Positions 1-6,463 of a stretch of DNA of 7,387 nucleotides are shown one piece after another. Positions within the stretch are counted from its first letter, which is position 1, and every line of letters starts with the position of its first letter. Below the pieces are notes generated by a model. The model saw only the letters and a program-made list of their open reading frames with translations, searched no databases and was not told the DNA's origin. The position numbers were made by a program, and so were the translations under genes. Origin of the DNA: JAZDLO01 sp043801935. Lineage in GTDB: Bacteria; Actinomycetota; Thermoleophilia; RBG-16-64-13. Location of the stretch: positions 1-7,387 of the forward strand of contig JAZDLO010000025.1 of NCBI GenBank assembly GCA_043801935.1. Direction: 5' to 3'.

Positions 1-435
1 ATCGTGCTGACCATGGGGCACGAGGTCCCGTCGGGGATAGTCTGTCCGTTCACCGACGTCGATCTGGTCCCGAACCCCGTTGATCCTCTCTATCCGGCCA
101 AATACGTGGCGGTGTGCGCGCTCCATGGAATCACCACCGGAAAGACCGCCACTACGTTCGATCCCTACAGCAACATCATTCGCTTCCAGGTGATCAGCAT
201 GGTGGTGCGAGCGGTGGACGAGGTCAGTCCGGGACTGCTCGCGACCCCTCCGGGCAGCTTCACCCCCACCTGGAGCCCTGCCTCGAGCCCGCAGCACGGG
301 CAGAATGCCGCTCGGGCCGAGTACCACGGACTCCTGGGCGGACTTCCCCTGGGCAGCCTGGATCCCTTTGCCCCCATGCCTCGGGGGGAAGTGGCTCAGA
401 TACTATCCAACTTGATCAACCTGCTCACGCCGTAG
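1..435 (+). CDS. SLH (S-layer homology) domain protein, 3' part only
   Basis: The frame is open from base 1 and ends at TAG 433-435, leaving 144 C-terminal residues; the gene begins outside the window, so the GTG at 4 and ATG at 13 are probably internal. SLH repeats usually anchor exported proteins or S-layers to secondary cell-wall polymers. Counting from the codon at base 1, residues 17-71 form one good SLH repeat: FTDVD, a YPAKYVAVCALHGITTG core, FDPY, then an R-x-Q helix ending MVVRAVD. The first residues (IVLTMGHE) look like the tail of a preceding repeat. Residues 106-141 form a shorter last repeat (AEYHGLLGGLP, then PMPRGEVAQILSNL). The Pro/Ser/Thr-rich stretch between them looks like a linker. 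The protein ends just after the last repeat, as expected for a C-terminal anchor. The N-terminal function cannot be seen. It converges with rsmI, 25 bp away. Confidence 0.85.
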   Translation: MVLTMGHEVPSGIVCPFTDVDLVPNPVDPLYPAKYVAVCALHGITTGKTATTFDPYSNIIRFQVISMVVRAVDEVSPGLLATPPGSFTPTWSPASSPQHGQNAARAEYHGLLGGLPLGSLDPFAPMPRGEVAQILSNLINLLTP

Positions 436-460
436 AAGCATCTCTTGGGGGAACCTGGCT

Positions 461-1366
461 CTAAGCCGAACCAGGCGGATCTGGATCCGGGGAAGCCGGC
501 CCGTGCGGCCGGCTTCCCGCTTTCTTGGCATCCAGTGCCAGTTCATACGCCCGGCGTGTCGGTAGACCGGAGAGCTGGGCGATGATGGCCGCGGCTCTCT
601 TGGTCCCTACTCCCAGTCCAAGCAGGTCGGCCAGCGCTCGGCGCACGCGAGCCTCCAGGTCACCCACGGCTGTGAAGGCCGAGCCGCGACCTCGCATGGT
701 CTCAGCGCCGAAAGGCTCCATCACCAGCACTATTTCCCCCCGCACCGGGTCTGCGAGCCGCTCCAAGATCTCGGCGGCCGTTCCCCGGATCACCTCCTCA
801 TGCAGCTTGGTGAGCTCGCGGCAGGCCGCCAAGCGGCGCTCGGGCCAGCGGGCGCCGATCACCTCGAGGGAAGCCCGAAGGCGCCGGGGCGACTCAAAGG
901 CCACCAGAGCCACGCCGCTCCCCTCGAAGGTCGCCAGTTGGTCGGCTAGCTTCGTCTTGGCCCGGGGGAGGAACCCGATGAACGCAAAGCGGTCCGCCGG
1001 AAGACCGGAAGCGACCAGCGCCGTCGAGATCGCCGAAGGGCCGGGCAAGACGGTCACCGGTATCCCCTCGGCGGCGCAGGCCCGCACCAGACTGAACCCT
1101 GGGTCGGACAGGCCGGGCATGCCGGCATCGGAGACCAGCGCCACTTCTTTGCCCTCGCGGAGAAGGGGGAGCAAGGCCGCCAGACGCTGCTCCTCGTTGT
1201 GCTCGTGGAAGCTGACCAATCGGGCGGAGATGCCGTGCCGGTCCATCAGTATGCGGGTGTGCCGCGTATCCTCGCAGGCCACCAGGTCGACCTGCCTGAG
1301 CGCATCCAGCACGCGTAGGGTGATGTCCTGCAGGTTTCCAATGGGTGTGGCGCAGATGTAGAGCAT
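461..1366 (-). CDS. rsmI: 16S rRNA (cytidine(1402)-2'-O)-methyltransferase RsmI
   Basis: RsmI uses S-adenosylmethionine to methylate the 2'-O of C1402 in 16S rRNA at the ribosomal P site. The 301-residue product shows the family's tetrapyrrole-methylase-type fold throughout: ATPIGNLQDITLR (residues 6-18), CEDTRHT (31-37), SFHEHNE (52-58), the SAM-site segment SDAGMPGLSDPG (79-90), LPGPSA (107-112) and FESPRR (157-162), plus RELTKLHEE (183-191). A C-terminal helical extension follows (about 235-280). Usual length is about 280 residues; here a Pro/Gly-rich tail of roughly 20 residues follows and contains the opposing gene's terminator. The ATG at 1366 was chosen because family similarity begins directly at MLYICATPIG; the upstream in-frame extension overlaps the ROK gene and is Arg/Gly-rich. 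No clear Shine-Dalgarno precedes it, so it probably depends on coupling to the ROK gene, which ends 23 bp upstream. It is the last gene of the run. Confidence 0.95.
   Translation of the reverse strand: MLYICATPIGNLQDITLRVLDALRQVDLVACEDTRHTRILMDRHGISARLVSFHEHNEEQRLAALLPLLREGKEVALVSDAGMPGLSDPGFSLVRACAAEGIPVTVLPGPSAISTALVASGLPADRFAFIGFLPRAKTKLADQLATFEGSGVALVAFESPRRLRASLEVIGARWPERRLAACRELTKLHEEVIRGTAAEILERLADPVRGEIVLVMEPFGAETMRGRGSAFTAVGDLEARVRRALADLLGLGVGTKRAAAIIAQLSGLPTRRAYELALDAKKAGSRPHGPASPDPDPPGSA
490..526 (+). terminator. Intrinsic terminator of the SLH gene, inside the 3' end of rsmI
   Basis: A perfect 12-bp GC-rich inverted repeat (490-501 with 507-518, arms GGGAAGCCGGCC / GGCCGGCTTCCC) encloses a 5-nt loop, followed on the + strand by GCTTTCTT. 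It lies about 55 bp past the SLH stop codon. The U-tract is short and interrupted, but the stem is strong. On the - strand the hairpin is not followed by a T-run, so it looks directional for the SLH gene. It falls within codons of about residues 283-293 of the convergent RsmI. Confidence 0.7.
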
Positions 1367-1389
1367 GACGTCGTGGCCGGCTCGGGCGG

Positions 1390-2415
1390 TCAGCCGGCTG
1401 CAACCGCCCCGCCGGCCGCGGTCCCGCCGGCCGCCGCGATATCCGACGGCCCCTCGCCCCCCAAGACCTCCCAAGCCGCCAGTCCGCCTCCCACGAGGCC
1501 GGCCCTGTTGCCCAGCATGGCGGCCGCGATCCTCACCTGGTCCCGGTTGGGGGTGATAGCCGTCCTCCGAACCACCTCCCGAGCCGGCTCGAGGAGCAGT
1601 TCGCCCAGTTCGCCCACCCCACCCCCGACCACGATCATTTCGGGGTTGAAGATGTTCGTCATGTTCAGCAGCCCGATCCCCAGCCAGCCGGCCAGCTCTC
1701 TCACCGCGTCGAGCGCCCCGGCATGACCTTTGCGCGCCAGCCGGGTCACGGCTGCTCCGGTAAGCTTTCCCCCTTCCTGAAGCGCCAGCAAGACATCCTC
1801 ACGATCGAGTGCAGGATCCCCAGCCCGGGCCGCCGCATAGCGGACCAGAGCCGATCCCGAGGCGTACATCTCCAGGCACCCCTGGGCCCCGCACCGACAA
1901 AGGTGGCCCTCGGCGCGAACAATGGTGTGGCCGAGCTCACCCGCGCCCCCGCCTGCGCCGCGAAACAGCATCCCGTCCACGAACAGCCCCCCGCCGACCC
2001 CGGTGCCCAGGGTCAGCATGACCACGTGCCGAAGGCCGGCGGCGGCGCCGGTGACCGCTTCGCCCAGGACAGCGGCGTTCGCATCGTTCTCGAGTATCAC
2101 CGGGATGCCGAAAGCCTCACCGAGAATGCCGGCCAGCGGCACCTCCTCGAGGGGAAGGTTGGGCGAGGTCACCACCAGGCCCCGCGTGCTGTCCACGGTG
2201 CCCGCACAGGCCAGACCGATCGCCCGAGGTCCGAAACCCGCGAACTCGGCCAGCGCGCGGCGCAGGGTAGTCTCCAGACCGGCGAGGAATGACGCGGTGT
2301 CGCTCGCCTGGCTCGGTTCGACCACGGGAGACGCCAGCAGACTCCCGGCCCGATCCACCGGACCGGCTGCCACCTTTGTCCCGCCCACGTCGACGCCGAG
2401 CACTGAGATCACCAT
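1390..2415 (-). CDS. ROK-family sugar kinase, glucokinase-like
   Basis: A 341-residue kinase that likely phosphorylates glucose or a related hexose with ATP (or polyphosphate) in the cytoplasm. Features in order: phosphate-binding loop DVGGTK (residues 9-14); catalytic END motif with Asp111 as likely base (110-113 NDAN); TLGTGVGGG (135-143); sugar-binding GELGH (159-163); the ROK zinc motif CRCGAQGCLE (173-182); and NPEMIVVGGGV (257-267) near the C-terminus. There is no N-terminal winged helix, so it is a kinase rather than a ROK repressor. Glucokinase is the best guess, but N-acetylmannosamine, fructose or allose kinases share these motifs. The ATG at 2415 sits 4 nt after AAGGAGG and overlaps the asparaginase stop by 7 bp, indicating coupling. 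The last 20 or so residues are an Ala/Gly-rich tail with a 5-residue repeat, beyond the usual ROK end. Confidence 0.88.
   Translation of the reverse strand: MVISVLGVDVGGTKVAAGPVDRAGSLLASPVVEPSQASDTASFLAGLETTLRRALAEFAGFGPRAIGLACAGTVDSTRGLVVTSPNLPLEEVPLAGILGEAFGIPVILENDANAAVLGEAVTGAAAGLRHVVMLTLGTGVGGGLFVDGMLFRGAGGGAGELGHTIVRAEGHLCRCGAQGCLEMYASGSALVRYAAARAGDPALDREDVLLALQEGGKLTGAAVTRLARKGHAGALDAVRELAGWLGIGLLNMTNIFNPEMIVVGGGVGELGELLLEPAREVVRRTAITPNRDQVRIAAAMLGNRAGLVGGGLAAWEVLGGEGPSDIAAAGGTAAGGAVAAG
1409..1434. repeat. 11-bp direct repeat, 15-bp period, in the ROK C-terminal tail
   Basis: CCGCCGGCCGC occurs at 1409-1419 and 1424-1434. The period is five codons, giving an AAAGG/TAAGG-type pattern in the kinase tail. 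It also contains self-complementary GGCCGGC-like segments. Probably repeat slippage in GC-rich DNA. Confidence 0.6.
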
Positions 2416-4007
2416 CTCTCCTCCTTCGGCCCGGGCGCATCGCCCCCGGGTCCGTCGTGAGCGGCACTCAGCCCGCGCGTGAGGCGGACATAGTCGTACC
2501 CGAACTCGTAGGAGTATTGCACGCATTCCCGATAGTAGCCTCGGCTACGGTAGAACTCCTCCGCCTTGCTCCCCTTGACCGCCCGCAGGACGATACGGCT
2601 GCAGTCGCGCCTGTCCGCCTCCGCTTCGAACCGCTCGAGCAGCAGGGAGCCGACTCCCAACCCTCGCTGACCCCGGTCCACGATCAACTCGTCCACCGAT
2701 GCCACCCCGCCAACGAAGTGGCCCTTGAGGACGGCGATGATGTGGCGATGACGCCGCAGGACCAAGGCGATGGGTTGCGCGATCCACTCCACCGGTCGCC
2801 CGAAGGTCTCCTCATCCGCCGCCGGCCATTCTTCGCGGAGAAAGCGCAGAACCTCCTTCTCGTCACCACGGCCCACGATCAGCTTCACGGCCTCGAGGTC
2901 CGGCCGCGGCCCCCCGTGAGACGCGGCGCGGCGCACGTCGCGGAGCCGGAGCAGGACGGCGAGGCGACCCACATCCTGACCCGCCGAGCTTTTGATCGAC
3001 CGTGGGTAGTCCCGCTCCAGGGCGGCAGCGGCCTCCTCCAGGCCGTGCGCCCGCAGGCACAGAGCGAGCAGCGCGGGTAAAGGCCGCGCCGACCCGTCTT
3101 CCACTTTCGCCACGCAGCCGATGGCCGCCGCCCCTCTGGGGTCGGGTGCGAAGCTGGAAAGCACGGCCAGACCCTGTATTCCCTCCGCCCCCCCTTTTGC
3201 CACTGCCCGGCCGGGCGCGGCCCGCATCACCCGCGTGTCGAGCATGGCGTCCCCGGCCACCAGCCCCGGATGGGCCAGCATCGCGTCGCGCACCCGAGCG
3301 AGAGCCCGGGTGGCGCCCGCAGCCAGCAGCGCGTAGAGCCAGGCCGCTTCATCCAGACTGAGATGCACGACCGGCACTCCGCACCCGTCGAGGCCGGCGA
3401 ATATCGGCGGGGCGGACGGCGGGGCGGACGAGCGTTCAGTCCCTCCCCACCCGCGGTCTGTCTGGCTGACCCGTCGCGCCAGCAGCGACCGGATGGTCTT
3501 CGCGATCTCCTGCTGCACGGGGTGCTGCGGGCGCTCGTAGCCTTCCACGGAGGCCCCTAGATGGAGGGCGAGAGCCACCATGCCGGCGTGCTTGCCCGAG
3601 CACATGTGTTCCGGCGAACCGCAGACGAGAATGGAAGGGGCCACTCCCAGGCGCCTCAACAGCCCCGTGACCAGCTCCACGTGCTCGGCCTGACCGGTGT
3701 GTGAGGCACACATGACAGCCAGCTCCTCGTCGGTAACCGAGAAGGCCGCCGCCGCTCCGCTCTCGACCACTGCAAGAGCCTGGAACGGCTTGGCCGCCGA
3801 GCGCAACTGCACCGCCACCGTCGGGTCGCCTACGCCTCCTACGATCTCCCCTCGGGCGTCGACGACCGCGATCGCCCCCCTGTGGATCGACTCTATCCTC
3901 GGTCCGCGCGTGACGGCGACCAGAGGCTCGAAGCAGGGATCGATCCCGGAAGCTTGCCGCGGCACCGATTCGAGGCGATCGTCACCTTGCAGGGGCCGGG
4001 ATCCCAC
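2409..4007 (-). CDS. L-asparaginase (ReAV-like, PF06089 type) fused to a C-terminal GNAT acetyltransferase domain
   Basis: A 532-residue single frame with two domains. Residues about 26-350 resemble the Rhizobium etli thermolabile asparaginase family, which hydrolyses L-asparagine to aspartate and ammonia. All residues I recall for that family have candidates: the Ser-x-x-Lys pair (Ser70, Lys73 in RSAAKPFQ), Ser102 (CASHTG), Cys136 and Lys139 (MCSGKH), Cys209 (LDGCGVP) and Lys271 (AKGGAEG); Cys136, Lys139 and Cys209 match the zinc site. Residues about 370-512 form a GNAT fold with the acetyl-CoA loop RGQRGLGVGSLLL (446-458) and AEEFYRSRGYY. A Ser/Pro-rich insertion lies at about 179-203. GTG 4007 was chosen because AGGAG (4016-4020) lies 8 nt upstream and the preceding gene stops there; GTG 3965 has no such signal. 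No ATG or Shine-Dalgarno was found that would start the GNAT part separately. The acetyl acceptor is unknown. Confidence 0.85.
   Translation of the reverse strand: MGSRPLQGDDRLESVPRQASGIDPCFEPLVAVTRGPRIESIHRGAIAVVDARGEIVGGVGDPTVAVQLRSAAKPFQALAVVESGAAAAFSVTDEELAVMCASHTGQAEHVELVTGLLRRLGVAPSILVCGSPEHMCSGKHAGMVALALHLGASVEGYERPQHPVQQEIAKTIRSLLARRVSQTDRGWGGTERSSAPPSAPPIFAGLDGCGVPVVHLSLDEAAWLYALLAAGATRALARVRDAMLAHPGLVAGDAMLDTRVMRAAPGRAVAKGGAEGIQGLAVLSSFAPDPRGAAAIGCVAKVEDGSARPLPALLALCLRAHGLEEAAAALERDYPRSIKSSAGQDVGRLAVLLRLRDVRRAASHGGPRPDLEAVKLIVGRGDEKEVLRFLREEWPAADEETFGRPVEWIAQPIALVLRRHRHIIAVLKGHFVGGVASVDELIVDRGQRGLGVGSLLLERFEAEADRRDCSRIVLRAVKGSKAEEFYRSRGYYRECVQYSYEFGYDYVRLTRGLSAAHDGPGGDAPGPKEERW
2420..2426 (-). 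promoter_or_regulatory. Shine-Dalgarno of the ROK kinase gene
   Basis: AAGGAGG on the - strand, 4 nt before ATG 2415. It lies inside the last codons of the asparaginase-GNAT gene and fixes the ROK start at 2415 rather than any upstream in-frame codon. Confidence 0.8.
3405..3428. repeat. Perfect 12-bp tandem duplication in the asparaginase gene
   Basis: CGGCGGGGCGGA occurs twice in a row (3405-3416, 3417-3428). On the - strand it encodes Ser-Ala-Pro-Pro twice (residues 194-201), inside the Ser/Pro-rich insertion that precedes the zinc-site Cys209. The frame is kept. Confidence 0.8.
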
Positions 4008-4015
4008 CGGACGGG

Positions 4016-4020
4016 CTCCT
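4016..4020 (-). promoter_or_regulatory. Shine-Dalgarno that decides the asparaginase-GNAT start
   Basis: AGGAG on the - strand, 8 nt before GTG 4007, overlapping the TAG stop of the DUF2007 gene (4019-4021). The alternative GTG at 3965 has no purine-rich tract upstream, and starts further up would lie inside the DUF2007 gene. Confidence 0.7.
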
Positions 4021-4252
4021 ACGGCGCCGGTTCCAGGGCGGCGCGGGCTTCCTCGAAATCCTCGGCCCGCACCATGATGTCCTGCTGTCCGCACCCGTCC
4101 ACGGTCAGTCCGTAGACGACCGAGAGGGCCTCGTGCCGGACGAAGGCCTCGATGCCGGCGCTGCGCAGCTTGGCCGCGATGATCTCCGCTTCCATCGGGT
4201 CGAAGACAGTGGTAAGCAGCACCGGGCCGCCTGGTTCAGAGTCCAAGGTCAT
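4019..4252 (-). CDS. DUF2007-type small protein
   Basis: A 77-residue cytoplasmic protein resembling the DUF2007 (putative signal-transducing) family: a single alpha/beta unit with a strand (PVLLTTVFD), a helix that usually carries the MEAEIIAAKLRSAGIEAFV pattern, a loop, and a final strand-helix (DIMVRAEDFEEARAAL). The function of this family is unsettled; such domains often accompany or are fused to other proteins and resemble ACT-like or PII-like folds in size. The ATG at 4252 is preferred over the adjacent GTG at 4255 because AGGAGG (4259-4264) is 6 nt upstream of it. The gene overlaps the end of the HD-domain gene by 17 bp and ends 11 bp before the asparaginase start, so it is probably translated together with both. 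No signal peptide or membrane segment is visible. Confidence 0.72.
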   Translation of the reverse strand: MTLDSEPGGPVLLTTVFDPMEAEIIAAKLRSAGIEAFVRHEALSVVYGLTVDGCGQQDIMVRAEDFEEARAALEPAP

Positions 4253-4790
4253 CACTCACCTCCTGCATGGCTTCCAGCCCGATGGCAAGGAACTCATCCA
4301 GCTCTAGACCCAGCTCCGAGCAGGTCATGATGTCCTCCCTCCGCGCTCCTTTGGCGAACGAAGGCTCCTTGAAACGCTTCTTGAGGCTCTTGAGAGTCAC
4401 CAGATCGAGCCGCTTCTCCGGGCGGATCAACGCGGCCGCCGTCACCAGCCCGGTAAGGGGATCGCAGGCGAAGAGCGCCCGGTCCATCCGCGACAAGATG
4501 GAGGATCCATTCGCGGAGTTGTGTGCACTGATAGCCTGCAGGACTTCTGCATCGTCCAGGCCGGCTTCGCGCAGCCATTGTACGGTGAGCGTGCCGTGGA
4601 CCTCCATCGAATCGGCCGTTTCTTCCACGTCCAGATCGTGGAGCAGGCCGGCCAGCCGCCACCTCTCCTCGTCCTCCCCCAGGCGCCGCGCGAGAGCTCC
4701 CATCATCGCCTCGGTGGCCAGCATGTGTTTGACCAGGTTCTCGCTTCTCACCCGCTCGCGCACGAGTCGCGATGCCTCTTGTCTATTCAC
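4236..4790 (-). CDS. HD-domain phosphohydrolase (HDIG type)
   Basis: A 184-residue protein of the HD superfamily, metal-dependent phosphohydrolases usually acting on nucleotides or other phosphate esters. Candidate metal ligands lie in order: His22 (LVKHMLA), the His51-Asp52 pair (AGLLHDLDVEE), His65 (EVHGTLT), His90 (ISAHNS) and Asp110 (FACDPLTGLVTAAA). The DPLTGLVTA segment after the HD core resembles small stand-alone HDIG-domain proteins whose substrate is unknown. The C-terminal helices (KRLDLVTLKSLKKRFKEPSF onward) are also typical of that group. The GTG at 4790 was chosen because it overlaps the Nudix stop codon (GTGA) and the domain starts soon after; the longer upstream frame is only a shadow of the Nudix gene. 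GGGAGG lies 10 nt upstream. Its 3' end overlaps the DUF2007 gene by 17 bp. Substrate cannot be named. Confidence 0.85.
   Translation of the reverse strand: MNRQEASRLVRERVRSENLVKHMLATEAMMGALARRLGEDEERWRLAGLLHDLDVEETADSMEVHGTLTVQWLREAGLDDAEVLQAISAHNSANGSSILSRMDRALFACDPLTGLVTAAALIRPEKRLDLVTLKSLKKRFKEPSFAKGARREDIMTCSELGLELDEFLAIGLEAMQEVSDDLGL
4259..4264 (-). promoter_or_regulatory. Shine-Dalgarno of the DUF2007 gene
   Basis: AGGAGG on the - strand, 6 nt before ATG 4252 and only 3 nt before GTG 4255, so the ATG is favoured. It lies within the HD-domain gene's last codons. Confidence 0.72.
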
Positions 4791-5395
4791 GTCCCTCTCG
4801 CCTCCCACAGGACCGTGGCCATCCGGGTGGCCTTTTTGACGTCGTTCACATCCCAGGTGCTCCGCCCATCGGCGGCCAACTGCTCCCATTCCTGGGCGGA
4901 CACCCAGCGCCACTCGCTCGCGCCGCCCGGCTCCAGAATCAGGCAGTCGGGGTCGCTGATCGGCCGGCAAGCCATGCTGACCGCCAACAGGCGCTCGCCT
5001 TGGTAGACGGTCAGCAGCGCGTAGCACGGCCCCCCCACCAGCACGGCCAGTCCCGTCTCCTCCGCTATTTCACGGACCACGGTCGTGGTCAGGTCCTCGC
5101 CGCGCTCCATCCGCCCTCCGGGCGGGTCCCAGGCGTCCAACGGCTCGCTTCGATGAAGGAGGAGCCACCTGCCGCCGCGCCCCTCGGAGCCGCGGCCCTC
5201 TTCGAGGCTGCTGCGACCCTCGGGGCCGCCGCGCTCTTCGGCGTCGTCGCGGTCGTCGAGGCCGTCGAGGGCGTCGCGACCATCGTCTCGGCGGATCAGT
5301 CCCACCGCGGCCACGCGCGCGTACGGCGCCCGCGGATCGGCAGCCGGTCCCGGTCGATCAGGAGCGGCTCTATGGCGCGGTTCGTCAGGTCTCAT
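4787..5395 (-). CDS. Nudix hydrolase with a low-complexity insertion
   Basis: A 202-residue Nudix pyrophosphohydrolase, expected to cleave nucleoside diphosphates linked to another moiety using Mg2+. The full Nudix box G-x5-E-x7-RE-U-x-EE-x-G-U is present at residues 94-116 (GRMERGE, then REIAEETGL). PPGG before it and LTVYQGE, WVSAQEWEQL after it fit the fold. Between the first strand (YARVAAVGLIRR) and the second (WLLLHRSEPLDAWDPPGG), where most members have a short turn, is a charged Asp/Glu/Arg/Gly-rich stretch of about 40 residues (37-76) encoded by imperfect tandem repeats. The ATG at 5395 overlaps the threonine aldolase stop (ATGA), suggesting coupling; the upstream extension of the frame is a shadow of that gene. 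The 3' end overlaps the HD gene start by 4 bp. Substrate is not predictable from the motif. Confidence 0.87.
   Translation of the reverse strand: MRPDEPRHRAAPDRPGPAADPRAPYARVAAVGLIRRDDGRDALDGLDDRDDAEERGGPEGRSSLEEGRGSEGRGGRWLLLHRSEPLDAWDPPGGRMERGEDLTTTVVREIAEETGLAVLVGGPCYALLTVYQGERLLAVSMACRPISDPDCLILEPGGASEWRWVSAQEWEQLAADGRSTWDVNDVKKATRMATVLWEARGT
5181..5242. repeat. Imperfect 36-bp-period tandem repeat in the Nudix insertion
   Basis: Segments 5181-5206 and 5217-5242 match at 21 of 26 bases. The 36-bp period is twelve codons, giving EERGGPEGRSSL and EEGRGSEGRGGR in the protein. Simpler GTCG-rich repetition continues to about 5280 and encodes the Asp-rich part of the insertion. Confidence 0.65.
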
Positions 5396-6459
5396 CCCGT
5401 TTTCCCAGCCGAGGCGAGAGAGGACAGGATCCGGGTGGCTACCTCCCCGGCCGTCTTCACCTCGTGGGCGCTCACGTCGAGATGAGTGACGAAGCGCACC
5501 CGGGTGGGGGCGGCCACGCCGCACAGCACACCCTGCTCTTTGAGCGCGGCAACCACCTGCGCGGCACTCACCCCCAGAGAGTCGACCTCGGCGATGATGA
5601 TATTGGTCTGCACCGGGTGGATGATCTCCAGCCCGGGCACCTCCCGAAGCAAGGTGGCCAGGACCTGGGCGTTCTCGTGGTCGATCACCAGGCGGTCGAG
5701 ATTGTGCTGCAGCGCGTAGATCGCCGCTGCCGCGAGGATTCCTGCCTGCCGCATAGCTCCGCCGTAGCGCTTACGGTTTACCCTAGCCTCCTCCACGAAA
5801 GCGGCCGAGCCGGCCAGAGCGGAGCCGACCGGGGCCCCCAGTCCCTTGGAGAAACAGACCGAGACGGAGTCGGCGACGGCCGCATAGGCCTGAAGAGATA
5901 CCTCCGCGGCCTTGTGCGCGTTCCAGATACGAGCGCCATCCAGATGGACCCCGATGCCGTGGGCGTGCGCCACCTGTGCTACCAAGCGCATCTGCTCGAG
6001 CGGCAGGATGGTCCCCCCACAGCGGTTGTGGGTGTTCTCCAGCTCCACGGCCCCGGTACGCGGCAGATGCTCCTCCCGGGGGCGTATCGCCTGTTCGACA
6101 GCACCCGGATCGAGCATGCCCAGCGGGCCCGGCAGTGGACGGAGTTGCAGTCCCGACAGGGCCGCGGCCGAACCAGCTTCGTAGTGGAGAACGTGGGCGT
6201 CTTCGTGCACGATGACCTCGTCGCCCGTGCGGGTCAGCGTACGAAGGCACAGCTGGTTGCCCATGGTTCCCGAGGGCACGAAAAGGGCGGCCTCCTTCCC
6301 GAGCATCTCCGCCACCATCTCCTGAAGCAGGTTGATCGAGGGGTCCTCCCGGTAGACATCGTCCCCGACGGGAGCTTCAGCCATGGCCCGACGCATAGCC
6401 GGGCTTGGCATGGTGACGGTGTCGCTGCGGAGGTCGACCGGTTGGGCAAGGTGCGACAT
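5392..6459 (-). CDS. ltaE: Low-specificity L-threonine aldolase
   Basis: A 355-residue PLP-dependent fold-type I enzyme that splits L-threonine or L-allo-threonine into glycine and acetaldehyde. Family landmarks are complete: DLRSDTVTMPSPAMRRAM (9-26), VGDDVYREDPS (31-41), FVPSGTMGNQ (60-69), EDAHVLHYEAGS (86-97), ENTHNRCGG (141-149), HLDGARIWNA (172-181; Asp174 and Arg177 expected to contact PLP) and the Schiff-base lysine Lys205 in CFSKGLGAPVGS. RYGGAMRQAG follows, then a normal C-terminal domain. Length is usual for the family. Start at ATG 6459: AGGAGG (6464-6469) lies 4 nt upstream and similarity starts within a few residues. The upstream dehydrogenase stop codon TAG is part of that Shine-Dalgarno (TAGGAGG). 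The 3' end overlaps the Nudix gene by ATGA. Related beta-hydroxy amino acid aldolases cannot be excluded. Confidence 0.93.
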   Translation of the reverse strand: MSHLAQPVDLRSDTVTMPSPAMRRAMAEAPVGDDVYREDPSINLLQEMVAEMLGKEAALFVPSGTMGNQLCLRTLTRTGDEVIVHEDAHVLHYEAGSAAALSGLQLRPLPGPLGMLDPGAVEQAIRPREEHLPRTGAVELENTHNRCGGTILPLEQMRLVAQVAHAHGIGVHLDGARIWNAHKAAEVSLQAYAAVADSVSVCFSKGLGAPVGSALAGSAAFVEEARVNRKRYGGAMRQAGILAAAAIYALQHNLDRLVIDHENAQVLATLLREVPGLEIIHPVQTNIIIAEVDSLGVSAAQVVAALKEQGVLCGVAAPTRVRFVTHLDVSAHEVKTAGEVATRILSSLASAGKTG

Positions 6460-6463
6460 GGCC

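Noticed and set aside
366..400. Possible C-run/G-run stem as a - strand terminator after rsmI
   Set aside because: The stem is only about 5 bp, lies inside the SLH coding sequence and has no T-run; no convincing terminator for the - strand run was found.
476..489. Short palindrome CGGATC-TG-GATCCG next to the terminator
   Set aside because: A 2-nt spacer is too small for a stable hairpin loop and the site is coding for rsmI; probably chance.
525..1361. + strand open frame of 278 codons antisense to rsmI
   Set aside because: Ser/Arg/Ala-rich composition with no motifs; a shadow of rsmI, and it starts downstream of the terminator hairpin with no promoter evidence.
2289..3080. + strand open frame across the ROK and asparaginase-GNAT genes
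   Set aside because: Arg/Pro-rich, no domain, spans the junction of two well-supported - strand genes.
4791..5027. Upstream extension of the HD-domain frame
   Set aside because: The extra residues overlap the Nudix gene fully, are Arg/Gly-rich and do not resemble HD proteins; the GTGA junction explains the start better.
5160..5285. Alanine-rich hydrophobic reading of the + strand that looks like membrane helices
   Set aside because: It is the reverse reading of the repeat-rich Nudix insertion and has no start signal or supporting context.
5396..5524. Upstream extension of the Nudix frame
   Set aside because: It overlaps the conserved end of the threonine aldolase gene and has no Nudix-like content; the ATGA junction is the likely start.
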